Positions 1 to 8,038 are shown, counted from the first letter of the stretch. The stretch: DNA of 35,027 bases from an uncultured Faecalibaculum sp. (GCF_910588395.1 NZ_CAJUPA010000026.1:1-35027); one strand, 5' to 3'. A program made the numbers and translations. Notes: generated from the sequence alone by a model not told the origin.

Positions 1-390
1 GTACGGTGGTGTGAGAGGGAGGGGCAGCACTAACCTGTTCCTCTCTACTCGATTGCTGCTGATTCAGCCGGACCGGAAGAATGAAGCTGTGGTTTCGGAA
101 GGGCTCCGGGAGTTTCCGGCAGCTGAAAGACGATCTGATCAACGCCGTGACGCAGGGAAAAGCCTTTCTGAACCGGCTGAATCGCTCAAAAAGAGGGAAA
201 ACAGTCAGAATGTGCGTGAAAATGCCTGATATTTACTGAATTGACCCATGTTCAGATGGAAGCCGGCGTCCGGAACAGGCAGAGCAACGGCTTTGACAAA
301 TACGATTCATACCAAGTCCATGGCCAGTTTGATGTGCCTTCCTCCGGCAGGCAGGCATATCAGGCAGCCAGGACCTCCGTATGTAAAATG
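1..390. other. Left-edge region without a supported gene
   Basis: No convincing gene is seen here. The best candidate is a 52-codon plus-strand reading frame at 81-239 that is rich in Lys and Arg (it contains FRQLKDDLINAV). It could be the tail of a broken gene, but it has no clear ribosome binding site and I recognise no family. The stretch lies just beyond the 3' end of the tmRNA gene, which is a common landing site for integrated elements. I see no integrase and no duplicated tmRNA 3' end in the window. Confidence 0.3.
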
Positions 391-421
391 TAAAAAAAAG
401 ACCTCAGATTTCTCCGAGGTC
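391..421 (-). terminator. Rho-independent terminator of the tmRNA gene
   Basis: On the minus strand the arms GACCTC and GAGGTC pair around a ten-base loop and are followed by eight T residues (the A run at 392-399 on the plus strand). It lies about 75 bases past the mature tmRNA 3' end and is the expected end of that transcript. Confidence 0.85.
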
Positions 422-496
422 TCTGATAATCACGAACCAAAGGTGATTGCCATTTATAATCAATCCTGTTACGTCTGTGTTCGGATTTGTTTTCCA

Positions 497-859
497 TGGT
501 GGAGGTGAGGAGAATCGAACTCCTGTCTGCACAGCGTCCCACGATTCTGCCTCTACAGCTTAGTCCATCTTTGTACGCTTCATCTTACGGCATGGACAGC
601 CACAGATGAAGGGTTGGCGCAATTGTCGGTACCGCTGCCTGCCGGACAGCGGACTTAGTCATTCAGGTTTTACACACAGTGGCAGCCGATGACAGGCCGC
701 CAGAGGGGCTGCAAGAGATACGTTCTCTTTAATTAAGCAGCAAAGGCCATCTGGCCGTAGTTGTTGTTTCTAGCGTTTCGCTTTAGGTTTGGTCTTTGAC
801 GGAACCACCCGGCTGCAGCAGGATCCAGACATCTGTACATCGAATGCCTGAACACCCCC
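497..859 (-). ncRNA. ssrA: Transfer-messenger RNA (tmRNA)
   Basis: This is the 363-nt tmRNA, which with SmpB and EF-Tu rescues stalled ribosomes and tags the nascent peptide for proteolysis. The 5' end GGGGGTG (859-853) pairs perfectly, allowing one G-U, with the CACCTCC that precedes ACCA, so CCA is encoded at 499-497. The tRNA-like T arm is visible as GGAG-TTCGATT-CTCC. The tag reading frame lies at 774-733 on the minus strand and ends in NNNYGQMAFAA followed by TAA. The resume codon is probably the GCT at 774-772, but I infer that from frame only. The gene lies just downstream of smpB, in the same orientation, and has its own promoter. Confidence 0.95.
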
Positions 860-869
860 ATGGACAATG

Positions 870-899
870 ATTTTACCACAATTCAGCATCTGATGTCCA
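870..899 (-). promoter_or_regulatory. Probable sigma-A promoter of ssrA
   Basis: On the minus strand TGGACA (899-894) and TAAAAT (875-870) are separated by 18 bases. The -10 box ends ten bases before the mature tmRNA 5' end, which fits a short precursor trimmed by RNase P. The promoter is flanked by inverted ATGGACA/TGTCCAT copies (860-866 and 894-900), whose meaning is unknown. Confidence 0.5.
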
Positions 900-1044
900 T
901 TGCCTGCCCGGACCGTCTGTCACACGACTGTCAGTAACATACCACCTGTCTCATGCCCCGGTCATCCGCCATCCAGGGACCCGGAGCGCATGAACCATGC
1001 CGCCTTCCGTTCCTAGGACCATCCGGACTGCAGACAGCCGGAAT

Positions 1045-1503
1045 CTACCGCATCCGGGTTTTCATTGCCTTTTCAATCTCCCGCTTCGCATCCCGGGCCT
1101 TTGCACTCTCCCGCTTGTCATGCAGATCCTTGCCCTTTGCCAGCGCGATCTCCAGCTTCGCCAGACCTTTGGACAGATACAGCCGGACCGGCACCAGGGT
1201 ATAGCCCTTGATCCGTGTCGCCTGATCCAGCTTCAGAATCTCCCGCTTGTGCAGCAGCAGCTGCCGGTCCCGGGTCTCATCATGATTGAACCGGTTTCCA
1301 AAAGCATAGGGAGAAATGTGCATGCCCTTGATCACCGCCTGTCCCTTCCGGATCGACACATAGCTGTCCTTCAGATTCACCTTGCCCTGCCGAATCGACT
1401 TGATCTCCGTTCCCTGCAGCACCAGACCGCATTCATAGCGGTCAAACAGTTCGTATTCATGTCTGGCCTTGCGGTTTACCGCGATTGTTTTTTCCTTGCT
1501 CAT
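1045..1503 (-). CDS. smpB: SsrA-binding protein SmpB
   Basis: SmpB binds the tRNA-like domain of tmRNA and is needed for trans-translation. The 152-residue product has the family's usual length. It shows the N-terminal NRKARHEYELF segment, the EIKSIRQGKVNLKDSYV region of the OB-fold core, and the basic C-terminal tail (KARDAKREIEKAMKTRMR) that enters the mRNA channel. I chose ATG at 1503, which gives MSKEKTIAVNRKA, the normal family start. The ribosome binding site is poor: GGTGGGG sits directly against this ATG. Upstream in-frame starts exist (ATG at 1515 and 1512, TTG at 1533), so the start is uncertain by up to ten residues. The gene lies between the purF-like gene and ssrA, in the same orientation. 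Function is certain. Confidence 0.93.
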   Translation of the reverse strand: MSKEKTIAVNRKARHEYELFDRYECGLVLQGTEIKSIRQGKVNLKDSYVSIRKGQAVIKGMHISPYAFGNRFNHDETRDRQLLLHKREILKLDQATRIKGYTLVPVRLYLSKGLAKLEIALAKGKDLHDKRESAKARDAKREIEKAMKTRMR

Positions 1504-1678
1504 CCCCACCATCATAACAAAACCAGCGGACAAAAGAGAAATTCCCCGACAAAACCCGCCACCTCGGGTCCTCTCTCAGGACATCCCATCCGGCCTCCCG
1601 GCTGCAGCCATCCATTCTCCCTCCCAGCCAGTCCTCCAGCCTCCATCCCTCCAGTTTCCGGCCTCCTGCCCGCCGCAG

Positions 1679-1721
1679 AAAAAGCGGACAGGCCACCCGC
1701 CAGGGACAGCCCATCCGCTTT
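1679..1721 (-). terminator. Terminator downstream of the purF-like gene
   Basis: On the minus strand AAAGCGGA pairs with TCCGCTTT and is followed by a short run of T. It lies between the PurF-like gene and smpB and separates their transcripts. The rest of the roughly 290-base gap shows no gene. Confidence 0.65.
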
Positions 1722-1795
1722 CATTTCATCCACCGGCTCTGCAGACCGGAACCGCCTCCGGGCCGCTGTCTGCAGCCTGCAGCCGCATTTCTTCC

Positions 1796-3208
1796 TTATT
1801 CCTCGCCGTTCCAGCAATACGTACACAGCGACTGGCGGGGCAGCCCGATGGACTCAATCATGTCATCCAGCCGGTGATACCGCAGCGTCGTGAACCGGGA
1901 CCGCCGCCGGATCTCTTCGCACATCGCCGCATACTCCGGCGAATCCGGATCCGCATACCGCTTCAGCGTCGCCTCATCCGGCTCGCCCTTCTCCAGATCC
2001 CGGATCACCCGCCGCGTGATCAGATCATAATCCGACGTCGACCGGGAAAAGTTCAGGAACTTGCAACCGTACATGATCGGCGGACAAGCCGGCCGCACAT
2101 GCACTTCCTTCGCCCCGGAATGATACAGGAACTCCGTGGTTTCCCCCAGCTGAGTCCCCCGTACAATGGAGTCATCGATCAGCAGCAGCCGCTGATCTTT
2201 GATCAGGTCCTTCACCGGAATCAGCTTCATCTTCGCAATCATCGAACGCTGACTCTGATCCGTGGGCATGAACGACCGGGGCCAGGTGGGTGTGTACTTG
2301 ATGAACGGACGGGAGAAGGGAATCTGCTTCTCATTCGCATAGCCCACCGCATGCGCCGTACCGGAATCCGGCACACCCGCCACGCTGTCCACTTCCACCT
2401 GTGCATCCCGCTTCGCCAGAATCTGCCCGCAGCGGTTGCGCATGACCTCCACATTCACACCTTCATACGTACTCGTGGGATAGCCATAGTACACCCACAG
2501 AAAAGAACAGATCCGCATGTCCTCCAGCGGCTCCTGCATCACATTCAGCCGGTCCGGCGCCACGAACACAATCTCACCCGGCCCCAGATCCCGCACAGGC
2601 TCATACCCCAGATTCAGAAACGCACTGCTCTCAAACGTCACACAGTATCCCGTTTCCTTGTGCCCGATGATCACCGGCGTGCGCCCCAGCCGGTCTCTGG
2701 CCGCCCAGAGTCCCTCCGGCGTCAGCAGCAGAATCGACAGAGAACCCCTGACTTTCTCCTGCACAAACTGCAATCCCTCCAGAAATGAATCCTTCAGACT
2801 GATCATCGCTGCCACCAGCTCCGTGGGATTGATCCCCCCGGAGCTCATCTCCAGAAAATGCGTCATTCCCGCCTCGAAACAGAGATCCTTCAGCTCCTCC
2901 AGATTGTTGATCCGGCCCACCGTCGTGATCGCATAGCTCCCCAGATGAGAATGCATCAGCAGCGGCTGCGCCTCGAAATCCGAAATGCAGCCAATCCCCA
3001 GATTTCCCCGGAACTTCGCCAGATCCTTGTCGAACTTCGTCCGGAACGGCGTGTTCTCGATGTTGTGGATCGCCCGTTCAAACCCGTGCTCCTTCCCGTA
3101 CACCGTCATCCCCGCCCGTCTGGTACCCAGGTGCGAATGGTAGTCCGTGCCGAAGAAGAGATCCAGAACACAGCTCTGCGTGGAAGCCACACCAAAAAAT
3201 CCGCTCAT
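1796..3208 (-). CDS. PurF-like amidophosphoribosyltransferase lacking the glutaminase cysteine
   Basis: The 470-residue protein has the two-domain layout of glutamine PRPP amidotransferase, the first enzyme of purine synthesis: an N-terminal Ntn glutaminase domain (about 1-225) and a C-terminal phosphoribosyltransferase domain. The PRPP loop LLLIDDSIVRGT is at 341-352. The four cysteines that hold the 4Fe-4S cluster in Bacillus PurF appear conserved (234, 382, 462 and 465). The start at 3208 is fixed by GGGAGGATATT just upstream. The odd feature is the N-terminus: canonical PurF exposes Cys in a CGVFG-type sequence, but here it reads MSGFFG. The oxyanion segment HNGN appears as TVGR (96-99). 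The enzyme therefore probably cannot use glutamine and may work with free ammonia or in another role. A second, canonical purF may exist elsewhere in the genome. Confidence 0.85.
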   Translation of the reverse strand: MSGFFGVASTQSCVLDLFFGTDYHSHLGTRRAGMTVYGKEHGFERAIHNIENTPFRTKFDKDLAKFRGNLGIGCISDFEAQPLLMHSHLGSYAITTVGRINNLEELKDLCFEAGMTHFLEMSSGGINPTELVAAMISLKDSFLEGLQFVQEKVRGSLSILLLTPEGLWAARDRLGRTPVIIGHKETGYCVTFESSAFLNLGYEPVRDLGPGEIVFVAPDRLNVMQEPLEDMRICSFLWVYYGYPTSTYEGVNVEVMRNRCGQILAKRDAQVEVDSVAGVPDSGTAHAVGYANEKQIPFSRPFIKYTPTWPRSFMPTDQSQRSMIAKMKLIPVKDLIKDQRLLLIDDSIVRGTQLGETTEFLYHSGAKEVHVRPACPPIMYGCKFLNFSRSTSDYDLITRRVIRDLEKGEPDEATLKRYADPDSPEYAAMCEEIRRRSRFTTLRYHRLDDMIESIGLPRQSLCTYCWNGEE

Positions 3209-3295
3209 AATATCCTCCCTGTCTTTCCTGACCTTCAATACGCGCTCATCGTACCGCATTCCTTTGAATGTTCCAAAAACTTTCGGCGATTCTGT

Positions 3296-3310
3296 ATACT
3301 TCTGAAGTAT
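3296..3310. promoter_or_regulatory. 7-1-7 palindrome between the purF-like and peroxiredoxin genes
   Basis: The sequence ATACTTCTGAAGTAT is a perfect inverted repeat of seven bases around one central base. It lies between the two divergent genes, 88 bases from the purF-like start and 114 bases from the peroxiredoxin start. This 7-1-7 geometry resembles Fur/PerR-type operators, but the bases do not match the PerR consensus I know, so the protein that binds is unknown. Confidence 0.35.
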
Positions 3311-3423
3311 GAAGACCCATTCCGTTTGCCCCGTGCCGATCCATGCCCGGGCATCCGCAGCCCGCAGGGGGCGGCATCGGCAGCAGCACAGACGGACTGC
3401 GGTGAGAACAAGGAGGAATGAAC

Positions 3424-3906
3424 ATGATTGAAGCAGGGACCATGGCGCCGGATTTCACGCTGGAGGACCAGGATGGCAATCCGGTGACACTGAGCAGTTT
3501 CCGGGGCCGACCGGTGGTGCTGTATTTTTATCCGAAGGACAATACCTCGGGGTGCACGACGCAGGCGAAGGGGTATACAGAGCTGAAGACGGAATTCGAG
3601 GGAAAGAATGCGGTTGTAATCGGGATCTCGAAAGATTCCCCGGCGAGTCACCGGAAGTTCATCGAGAAGCAGGATCTGAATCTGATCCTGCTGTCGGATC
3701 CGGAGCACAAAGTCAACGAGCTGTATGATGTGTGGAAGGAGAAATCCATGTACGGGAAGAAGTACTTCGGCACGGTACGTTCGAGTTTTCTCATCGGGCC
3801 GGATGGTGTGATCCTGGAAGCAGGGGAGAAAGTGAAGCCGAAGCTGGATCCGGAGAACATGCTGCGTGCGCTGGATGCGCTGGTGAAAGGGGAGACTCAG
3901 GCATGA
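3424..3906 (+). CDS. Peroxiredoxin of the Bcp/AhpC-TSA family (1-Cys type)
   Basis: This is a thiol peroxidase that reduces hydrogen peroxide and organic hydroperoxides in the cytoplasm. The 160-residue protein has the thioredoxin-like fold signature FYPKDNTSGCTTQA with the peroxidatic cysteine at residue 44. Typical Bcp has a second cysteine five residues later. Here that position is not Cys and the protein has no other Cys, so it must be a 1-Cys enzyme recycled by an external thiol. I chose ATG 3424, not the in-frame ATG at 3418, because AGGAGG (3411-3416) is then seven bases away instead of one. It is the first gene of a three-gene operon joined by ATGA overlaps. Confidence 0.88.
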   Translation: MIEAGTMAPDFTLEDQDGNPVTLSSFRGRPVVLYFYPKDNTSGCTTQAKGYTELKTEFEGKNAVVIGISKDSPASHRKFIEKQDLNLILLSDPEHKVNELYDVWKEKSMYGKKYFGTVRSSFLIGPDGVILEAGEKVKPKLDPENMLRALDALVKGETQA

Positions 3907-4385
3907 TCCGGGTGGATCCGTTTACGCTGTTTGACCGGAACTGGGCGCTGCTGACGGCGGGAACTGCGGATGATTTCAACACGATGACGATCAGCTGGGG
4001 GATGCTGGGGACGCTGTGGGGCAGGCCCGCGGCGACGGTGTATGTCCGGGAGTCCCGGTACACGCTGGCGTTTCTGGAGAAATACGACTGGTTTTCGATT
4101 TCGTTTTTCGATGAGGAATGGAAGAAGGACCTGGGGATCCTGGGAACGGTCTCCGGGCGGGATGAGAACAAGATTGCCATGACGAAACTGACGCCGGTGC
4201 CGGTGGGGGAAGATCATCAGGTGATGGGATTTGCCCAGGCGAAGATGACGCTGATCTGCCGGAAGATGTATCAGCAGGGGATGGATCCCGGGTGCATTGG
4301 GCAGGATGTCCGGCAGCGGTTCTACGCGGATTTTGACTTCCACCGGATGTTTGTGGGAGAGGTCACGGAAGTGGAGGCTGCATGA
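3903..4385 (+). CDS. Flavin reductase-like (FMN-binding split barrel) protein
   Basis: The 160-residue protein resembles the flavin reductase/flavoredoxin-like family that binds FMN in a split barrel. The segments NTMTISWGMLGTLWGRP and ATVYVRESRYTLAFLEK are typical of small Bacillota members. The start is at the ATGA overlap with the peroxiredoxin stop, with no separate ribosome binding site needed. Its position after a 1-Cys peroxiredoxin suggests an electron-transfer or redox role, but the substrate is not visible from sequence. The exact enzymatic reaction is unknown for most such proteins. Confidence 0.75.
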   Translation: MIRVDPFTLFDRNWALLTAGTADDFNTMTISWGMLGTLWGRPAATVYVRESRYTLAFLEKYDWFSISFFDEEWKKDLGILGTVSGRDENKIAMTKLTPVPVGEDHQVMGFAQAKMTLICRKMYQQGMDPGCIGQDVRQRFYADFDFHRMFVGEVTEVEAA

Positions 4386-5326
4386 CGGATCCGGCAGGGA
4401 GAATATCCGGACGGCTGGCGCGGGTGGCGGTGGCCGGGCGCGGGGCGATCGGGCTGCTGTACGGTTCCCGGATGCAGGATCATGGCATTGAGCCGGTGTT
4501 CATTGCGGATGCAGAGCGCATCACCCGGTACCGGCAGCACCCGGTGATGGTCAATGGCACCGGGCGCCGGTTTGCGTACCGGAGTCCGGAGGAGGCAGCC
4601 GGGGAATCCGGGTTTGCGGATCTGGTGCTGATCATGACCAAGGCCGGGCAGCTGGAGGAAGCCCTGGAGGAGATCGCACCGTTTGTGGGACAGAATACGC
4701 TGATTCTGTCGTGTCTTAACGGGATCACCAGCGAAGAAACCGTCCGCAGGCGGTTTCCGGAGAATACCGTGATCCGCAGCATTGTGCAGGGAATGGATAC
4801 GGTGTATCTGAACGGGGCGTGCCGGTACAGTCACATCGGCGAGATTCTGATCGGGGAAGACGGTCCGGGTCAGCGGGAGGCCATTGAGCAGCTCCGAACG
4901 TTCTTTGCTTCCATGGGGATGCCCTGCCGGGTGTGTGATGACATTGTCCGGGAGCAGTGGAACAAACTGATGCTCAACTGCGGGGTGAATCAGATCTGCG
5001 CGGTGTACGGCTGCGGCTATGGCGGCGCGGCGGGTGAGCACCGGGATCTGTTTGTTCGGGTGATGGAAGAAGTCCGGCAGACGGCGGCTGCGCAGGGAAT
5101 CGGTCTGGGTCAGGAAGACATCCAGCGGTGGCTGCGGGTATGCGAAGAGCTGGATCCGGCTGCGATGCCCAGCATGGCGCAGGACATCCGGGCGGGACGG
5201 AAGACCGAGCTGTGTCTGTTCTCGGGCACGGTGGTGCCCATGGCCCGGTCTCTGGGGATTCCGGTGCCGGAGCTGGAACGGCTGCAGGCACAGATCCTGG
5301 CGCTGGAAGCGGCGCAGGAGAGCTGA
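4382..5326 (+). CDS. 2-dehydropantoate 2-reductase family protein (ApbA/PanE-like)
   Basis: The 314-residue protein belongs to the ketopantoate reductase family, NAD(P)H-dependent 2-oxoacid reductases. The Rossmann motif GRGAIGLLYG is near residues 19-28. The central LSCLNGITSEE segment corresponds to the family's QNG region, and EQWNKLMLNCGVNQ holds the conserved Lys and Asn residues of the catalytic domain. The start overlaps the flavin reductase stop as ATGA. No other pantothenate gene is nearby, and many PanE-like paralogues do not act on ketopantoate, so the family is certain and the substrate is not. Confidence 0.8.
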   Translation: MTDPAGRISGRLARVAVAGRGAIGLLYGSRMQDHGIEPVFIADAERITRYRQHPVMVNGTGRRFAYRSPEEAAGESGFADLVLIMTKAGQLEEALEEIAPFVGQNTLILSCLNGITSEETVRRRFPENTVIRSIVQGMDTVYLNGACRYSHIGEILIGEDGPGQREAIEQLRTFFASMGMPCRVCDDIVREQWNKLMLNCGVNQICAVYGCGYGGAAGEHRDLFVRVMEEVRQTAAAQGIGLGQEDIQRWLRVCEELDPAAMPSMAQDIRAGRKTELCLFSGTVVPMARSLGIPVPELERLQAQILALEAAQES

Positions 5327-5400
5327 TTTTTTCCGGCATTCCGAAAGCGGGTGCGAAAGCCGGCAGACTGACTGATCAACCAGACAGATGCCATACAGCA

Positions 5401-5462
5401 AAACAGGCAGTGTCCGTCGGGTCCTCCTGATGACAGGGGAACGAGGCAGACACTGCCTGTTT
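5401..5462. terminator. Bidirectional terminator between the redox and nan operons
   Basis: A perfect 14-base stem, AAACAGGCAGTGTC with GACACTGCCTGTTT, lies between two converging genes. Short T runs follow on both strands. It probably ends both the plus-strand operon and the minus-strand sialic acid operon. The loop of about 34 bases is unusually long. Confidence 0.65.
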
Positions 5463-5519
5463 CAGTTTTCGCTGTATGATCCGGAAAGCGCCTGTGGCTG
5501 GACCGGATGGGGCCGGCGT

Positions 5520-6194
5520 TCAGTCCTCTTCCAGCATCCGGCGCAGGCTGCCGCTGATGGCTGCTGCCAGTTTCCGATGGTTTTCCGCATCCATGTGCAA
5601 GCCGTCCAGACTGGAGGCTGCGGCATAGTCCTGGGCGTCCAGAATCGTCACGGGATAGGGCTCCAGGGCCTGATGGATCTCCCTGGTCAGCAGCCGGGAC
5701 TGCTGAAGGGAATACGCATCGAATCCGCCGCCTTCGCCTTCCAGTTCCGGCAAGTTCTCCCCCAGCAGAATGGGGCAGACCACCAGGAGTTTCGGCTGTG
5801 TGAAGCCTTCATACAGCGTGGGGTTCATCCACTCCCGGACATACTCCCGCAGACCATTGGCGATGTAGCGGGCGGAGCAGTGATAGGTGGATTTCAGATC
5901 GTTGGTCCCCAGCATGAGCACCACTGCATCCAGGGGCTTGTGGGACATGAGCATCATTTTCCAGGCATCAAAGCCGCATTTCTCCGGCATGTGGGGGTCT
6001 TTGCACATGGCGTTCCGGCTGTTGAGACCCTCTTCCAGGATTTCCGCATCCAGATCCAGAGATCTGGTCCAGCGCTTTTCCTGCCGGTGGCCGTCTGCGG
6101 GGGAGAAGCCCCAGGTGTTGGAGTCTCCGAAGCAGAGAATTCGTTTCTTTGTCAAAATCTGTGTCCTTTCCATGACCGCCGCATCGTCCTGCAT
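5520..6194 (-). CDS. SGNH/GDSL-family esterase, candidate sialate O-acetylesterase
   Basis: The 224-residue protein is an SGNH hydrolase: block I is GDSNTWG with the nucleophile Ser near residue 25, block III is GTND, and block V is DGLHMD with the catalytic Asp-x-x-His. No signal peptide is seen, so it is cytoplasmic. It is the last gene of the sialic acid operon, which makes removal of O-acetyl groups from imported sialic acid the most natural role; that is inference from context. The chosen start overlaps the regulator's stop as ATGA. An internal TTG preceded by AAAGGA would give a product starting right at TKKRILCFGDSNTWG and cannot be excluded. Confidence 0.8.
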   Translation of the reverse strand: MQDDAAVMERTQILTKKRILCFGDSNTWGFSPADGHRQEKRWTRSLDLDAEILEEGLNSRNAMCKDPHMPEKCGFDAWKMMLMSHKPLDAVVLMLGTNDLKSTYHCSARYIANGLREYVREWMNPTLYEGFTQPKLLVVCPILLGENLPELEGEGGGFDAYSLQQSRLLTREIHQALEPYPVTILDAQDYAAASSLDGLHMDAENHRKLAAAISGSLRRMLEED

Positions 6195-7030
6195 CAGGAT
6201 GTCTCCCGGCGGTTTTTGTGCAGGGCTTCCAGTGTCTGCTCGTGAAGGCTCTTCTTGAAGTCCCGGTTCTGCCGCATGTAGGCGGCATAGAGAATGTCGG
6301 TCATCACCAGCAGGGGAAACTGCGGGGAGATGAAATGGCCGTGGTTCATGTGTACCAGAGAAGGCACCAGGACCACTTCGTCTGCCAGATGGGACAGATC
6401 TTCCTTGCTGCTGGAGGTGATGAGCAGTGTTTTTGCGCCCCGCTCCCTGGCCACTGTCAGATGCTCCAGAAACTCTTTCCGGGATCCGGACAGCGACAGA
6501 CCGATGACCAGATCATCCGGGGAGCGGAACACGGAGAGCATGCGCATGGTGTCCACGTCGCTGCAGGCTTCGATGCCCACGCCCACCCGCATGAACCGGC
6601 TGGCCATTTCCTTCGCGGCGATGCCTGAAGATCCCAGACCGCTGACGTACACCCTGCCGGCGTCGGAGATCATCTGCGCCACCCGGCAGATCTGTTCTTC
6701 GTCAATGAGACTGTAGCTTTTGGTGAGCAGATCCTGGTAGGCATCGAGCACCTGCAGGGTGGATTCATTGACCCGGGGATCCGGTTTTGACGCATTCAGA
6801 CTGCGCTCGTACTGATACATGAATTCCCGGTAGCCTTTGAATCCGCATTTCTTGGCAAACCGCACCAGCGTGGCTTCGGATACCGCCAGCAGCCGGGCCA
6901 TGGCTTTCAGCGAAGAGTCTGCCGGTTCGTTTTCCTCCAGAAACCACTTCGCAATAAGCTTTTCGGTCTGGGTCATGCCGGAGTAGGCCGCTTCAATGAG
7001 CGGAATGGCTGATTTTTCCTTGTACTGCAT
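6194..7030 (-). CDS. RpiR/MurR-family transcriptional regulator of the nan operon
   Basis: The 278-residue protein has an N-terminal RpiR helix-turn-helix (LKAMARLLAVSEATLVRFAKKCG, about residues 40-65) and a C-terminal SIS sugar-phosphate-binding domain (VYVSGLGSSG onward). RpiR proteins control amino-sugar and sialic acid genes in several Bacillota, and the likely ligand is a ManNAc or GlcNAc phosphate. I chose ATG 7030, which has GGGGTGA upstream and gives the normal family start. An upstream ATG at 7114 overlaps the kinase stop but adds 28 residues unlike the family. A TATACT box on the minus strand just upstream (about 7050-7055) could give it a separate promoter. Confidence 0.85.
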   Translation of the reverse strand: MQYKEKSAIPLIEAAYSGMTQTEKLIAKWFLEENEPADSSLKAMARLLAVSEATLVRFAKKCGFKGYREFMYQYERSLNASKPDPRVNESTLQVLDAYQDLLTKSYSLIDEEQICRVAQMISDAGRVYVSGLGSSGIAAKEMASRFMRVGVGIEACSDVDTMRMLSVFRSPDDLVIGLSLSGSRKEFLEHLTVARERGAKTLLITSSSKEDLSHLADEVVLVPSLVHMNHGHFISPQFPLLVMTDILYAAYMRQNRDFKKSLHEQTLEALHKNRRETS

Positions 7031-7110
7031 GGAGATCACCCCTGTTGCCAGTATAGTACCTGATACCGGACAGGCAGCACCATTCACAGGCAGTTCGCCC
7101 GGTGCACCAC

Positions 7111-8004
7111 TCATGTCAGTTCAGGATGACGGTTCATGAAGTTCACCAGCGCGCCCTTCATGCCCGCGGCATTCTGGTGACCGGCGAACTCGATCCGGGT
7201 GGCATCTGCCACCAGAGGAATGGAGTACCGGCGGAAGGAAGCTTCGATGGGCTTGCGCAGCACGGCTTCCTGAGCCATGATGCCACCGCCCAGCACCACC
7301 ACTTCCGGGTTCAGGACAAAGCACAGTCCGGCAATGCCGGCGCCCAGGATCCGGCACATTTCGTCAATGGCTTCCTGACACTGTGCGTCCCCCGCAGCGG
7401 CAGCCGCGAAGATCTGCCGGCCGTTCCATTCCTGCGGGGTACCGCCTTTCATGCGGGCCACATTGGCACTGAGAACACTGGTGGCGGCCAGATCCTGGAA
7501 AGGCCTGCCTTCCACCGGCAGATAGCCCACTTCGCAGGCGGAATAGGTATGACCGTTGAGCAGATGGCCTTCTTCAATAAAGCAGCCGCCGATGCCCGTG
7601 CCGACGGTCATCACCAGGGCGGATTTCGCGCCGGCTGCGCTGCCTGTGGCGTATTCTGCCAGCCCGGCGCAGTTGACATCGTTTTCCGCTTCCACCGGCA
7701 GATTGAATTCGGACAGTTCCTGCCGGAGGCTGGTTCCTTTCCAGCCGGGGATCGCATCGGTGGCGTGAAGAATGGATGCTTCGTCGGAGTTGACCACCCC
7801 GGCGGTGGAGACGGCAATGCCCGCAGCATCCGGGGCTTTCTGCAGCATTTCCCGGACGATGGTCCGCAGTTTTTCCGTCAGGGCTTCGGCTCCTCTGGCG
7901 GCTTCTGTGGGGGTTTCGGCTGTGTGAAGCACGTCTCCTTCGGTGTTCAGCACGCCGTACTTGATGGCGGTTCCTCCCAGATCAATGCAGATGATGTTGT
8001 TCAT
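7111..8004 (-). CDS. nanK: ROK-family sugar kinase, probable N-acetylmannosamine kinase
   Basis: The 297-residue protein is a ROK kinase with the phosphate-binding IDLGGTAIKYG at residues 7-17, the catalytic END (about 105-107) and the VGTGIGG motif. In the sialic acid operon the expected reaction is ATP-dependent phosphorylation of ManNAc to ManNAc-6-phosphate. The usual ROK zinc site CxCGxxGC is missing: the equivalent stretch reads ACEVGYLPVEGRPFQDLAATS, with no cysteine cluster. The ribosome binding site AGGAGG is eight bases before ATG 8004. The gene follows an intergenic hairpin after the YhcH-type gene and precedes the regulator. Confidence 0.83.
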   Translation of the reverse strand: MNNIICIDLGGTAIKYGVLNTEGDVLHTAETPTEAARGAEALTEKLRTIVREMLQKAPDAAGIAVSTAGVVNSDEASILHATDAIPGWKGTSLRQELSEFNLPVEAENDVNCAGLAEYATGSAAGAKSALVMTVGTGIGGCFIEEGHLLNGHTYSACEVGYLPVEGRPFQDLAATSVLSANVARMKGGTPQEWNGRQIFAAAAAGDAQCQEAIDEMCRILGAGIAGLCFVLNPEVVVLGGGIMAQEAVLRKPIEASFRRYSIPLVADATRIEFAGHQNAAGMKGALVNFMNRHPELT

Positions 8005-8038
8005 GACTGTTTCCTCCTGTCACATATCTGTTGTCATT

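Noticed and set aside
1469..2788. A 439-codon plus-strand frame over the purF-like gene
   Set aside because: Arg/Pro/His-rich shadow of the minus-strand gene without a start signal.
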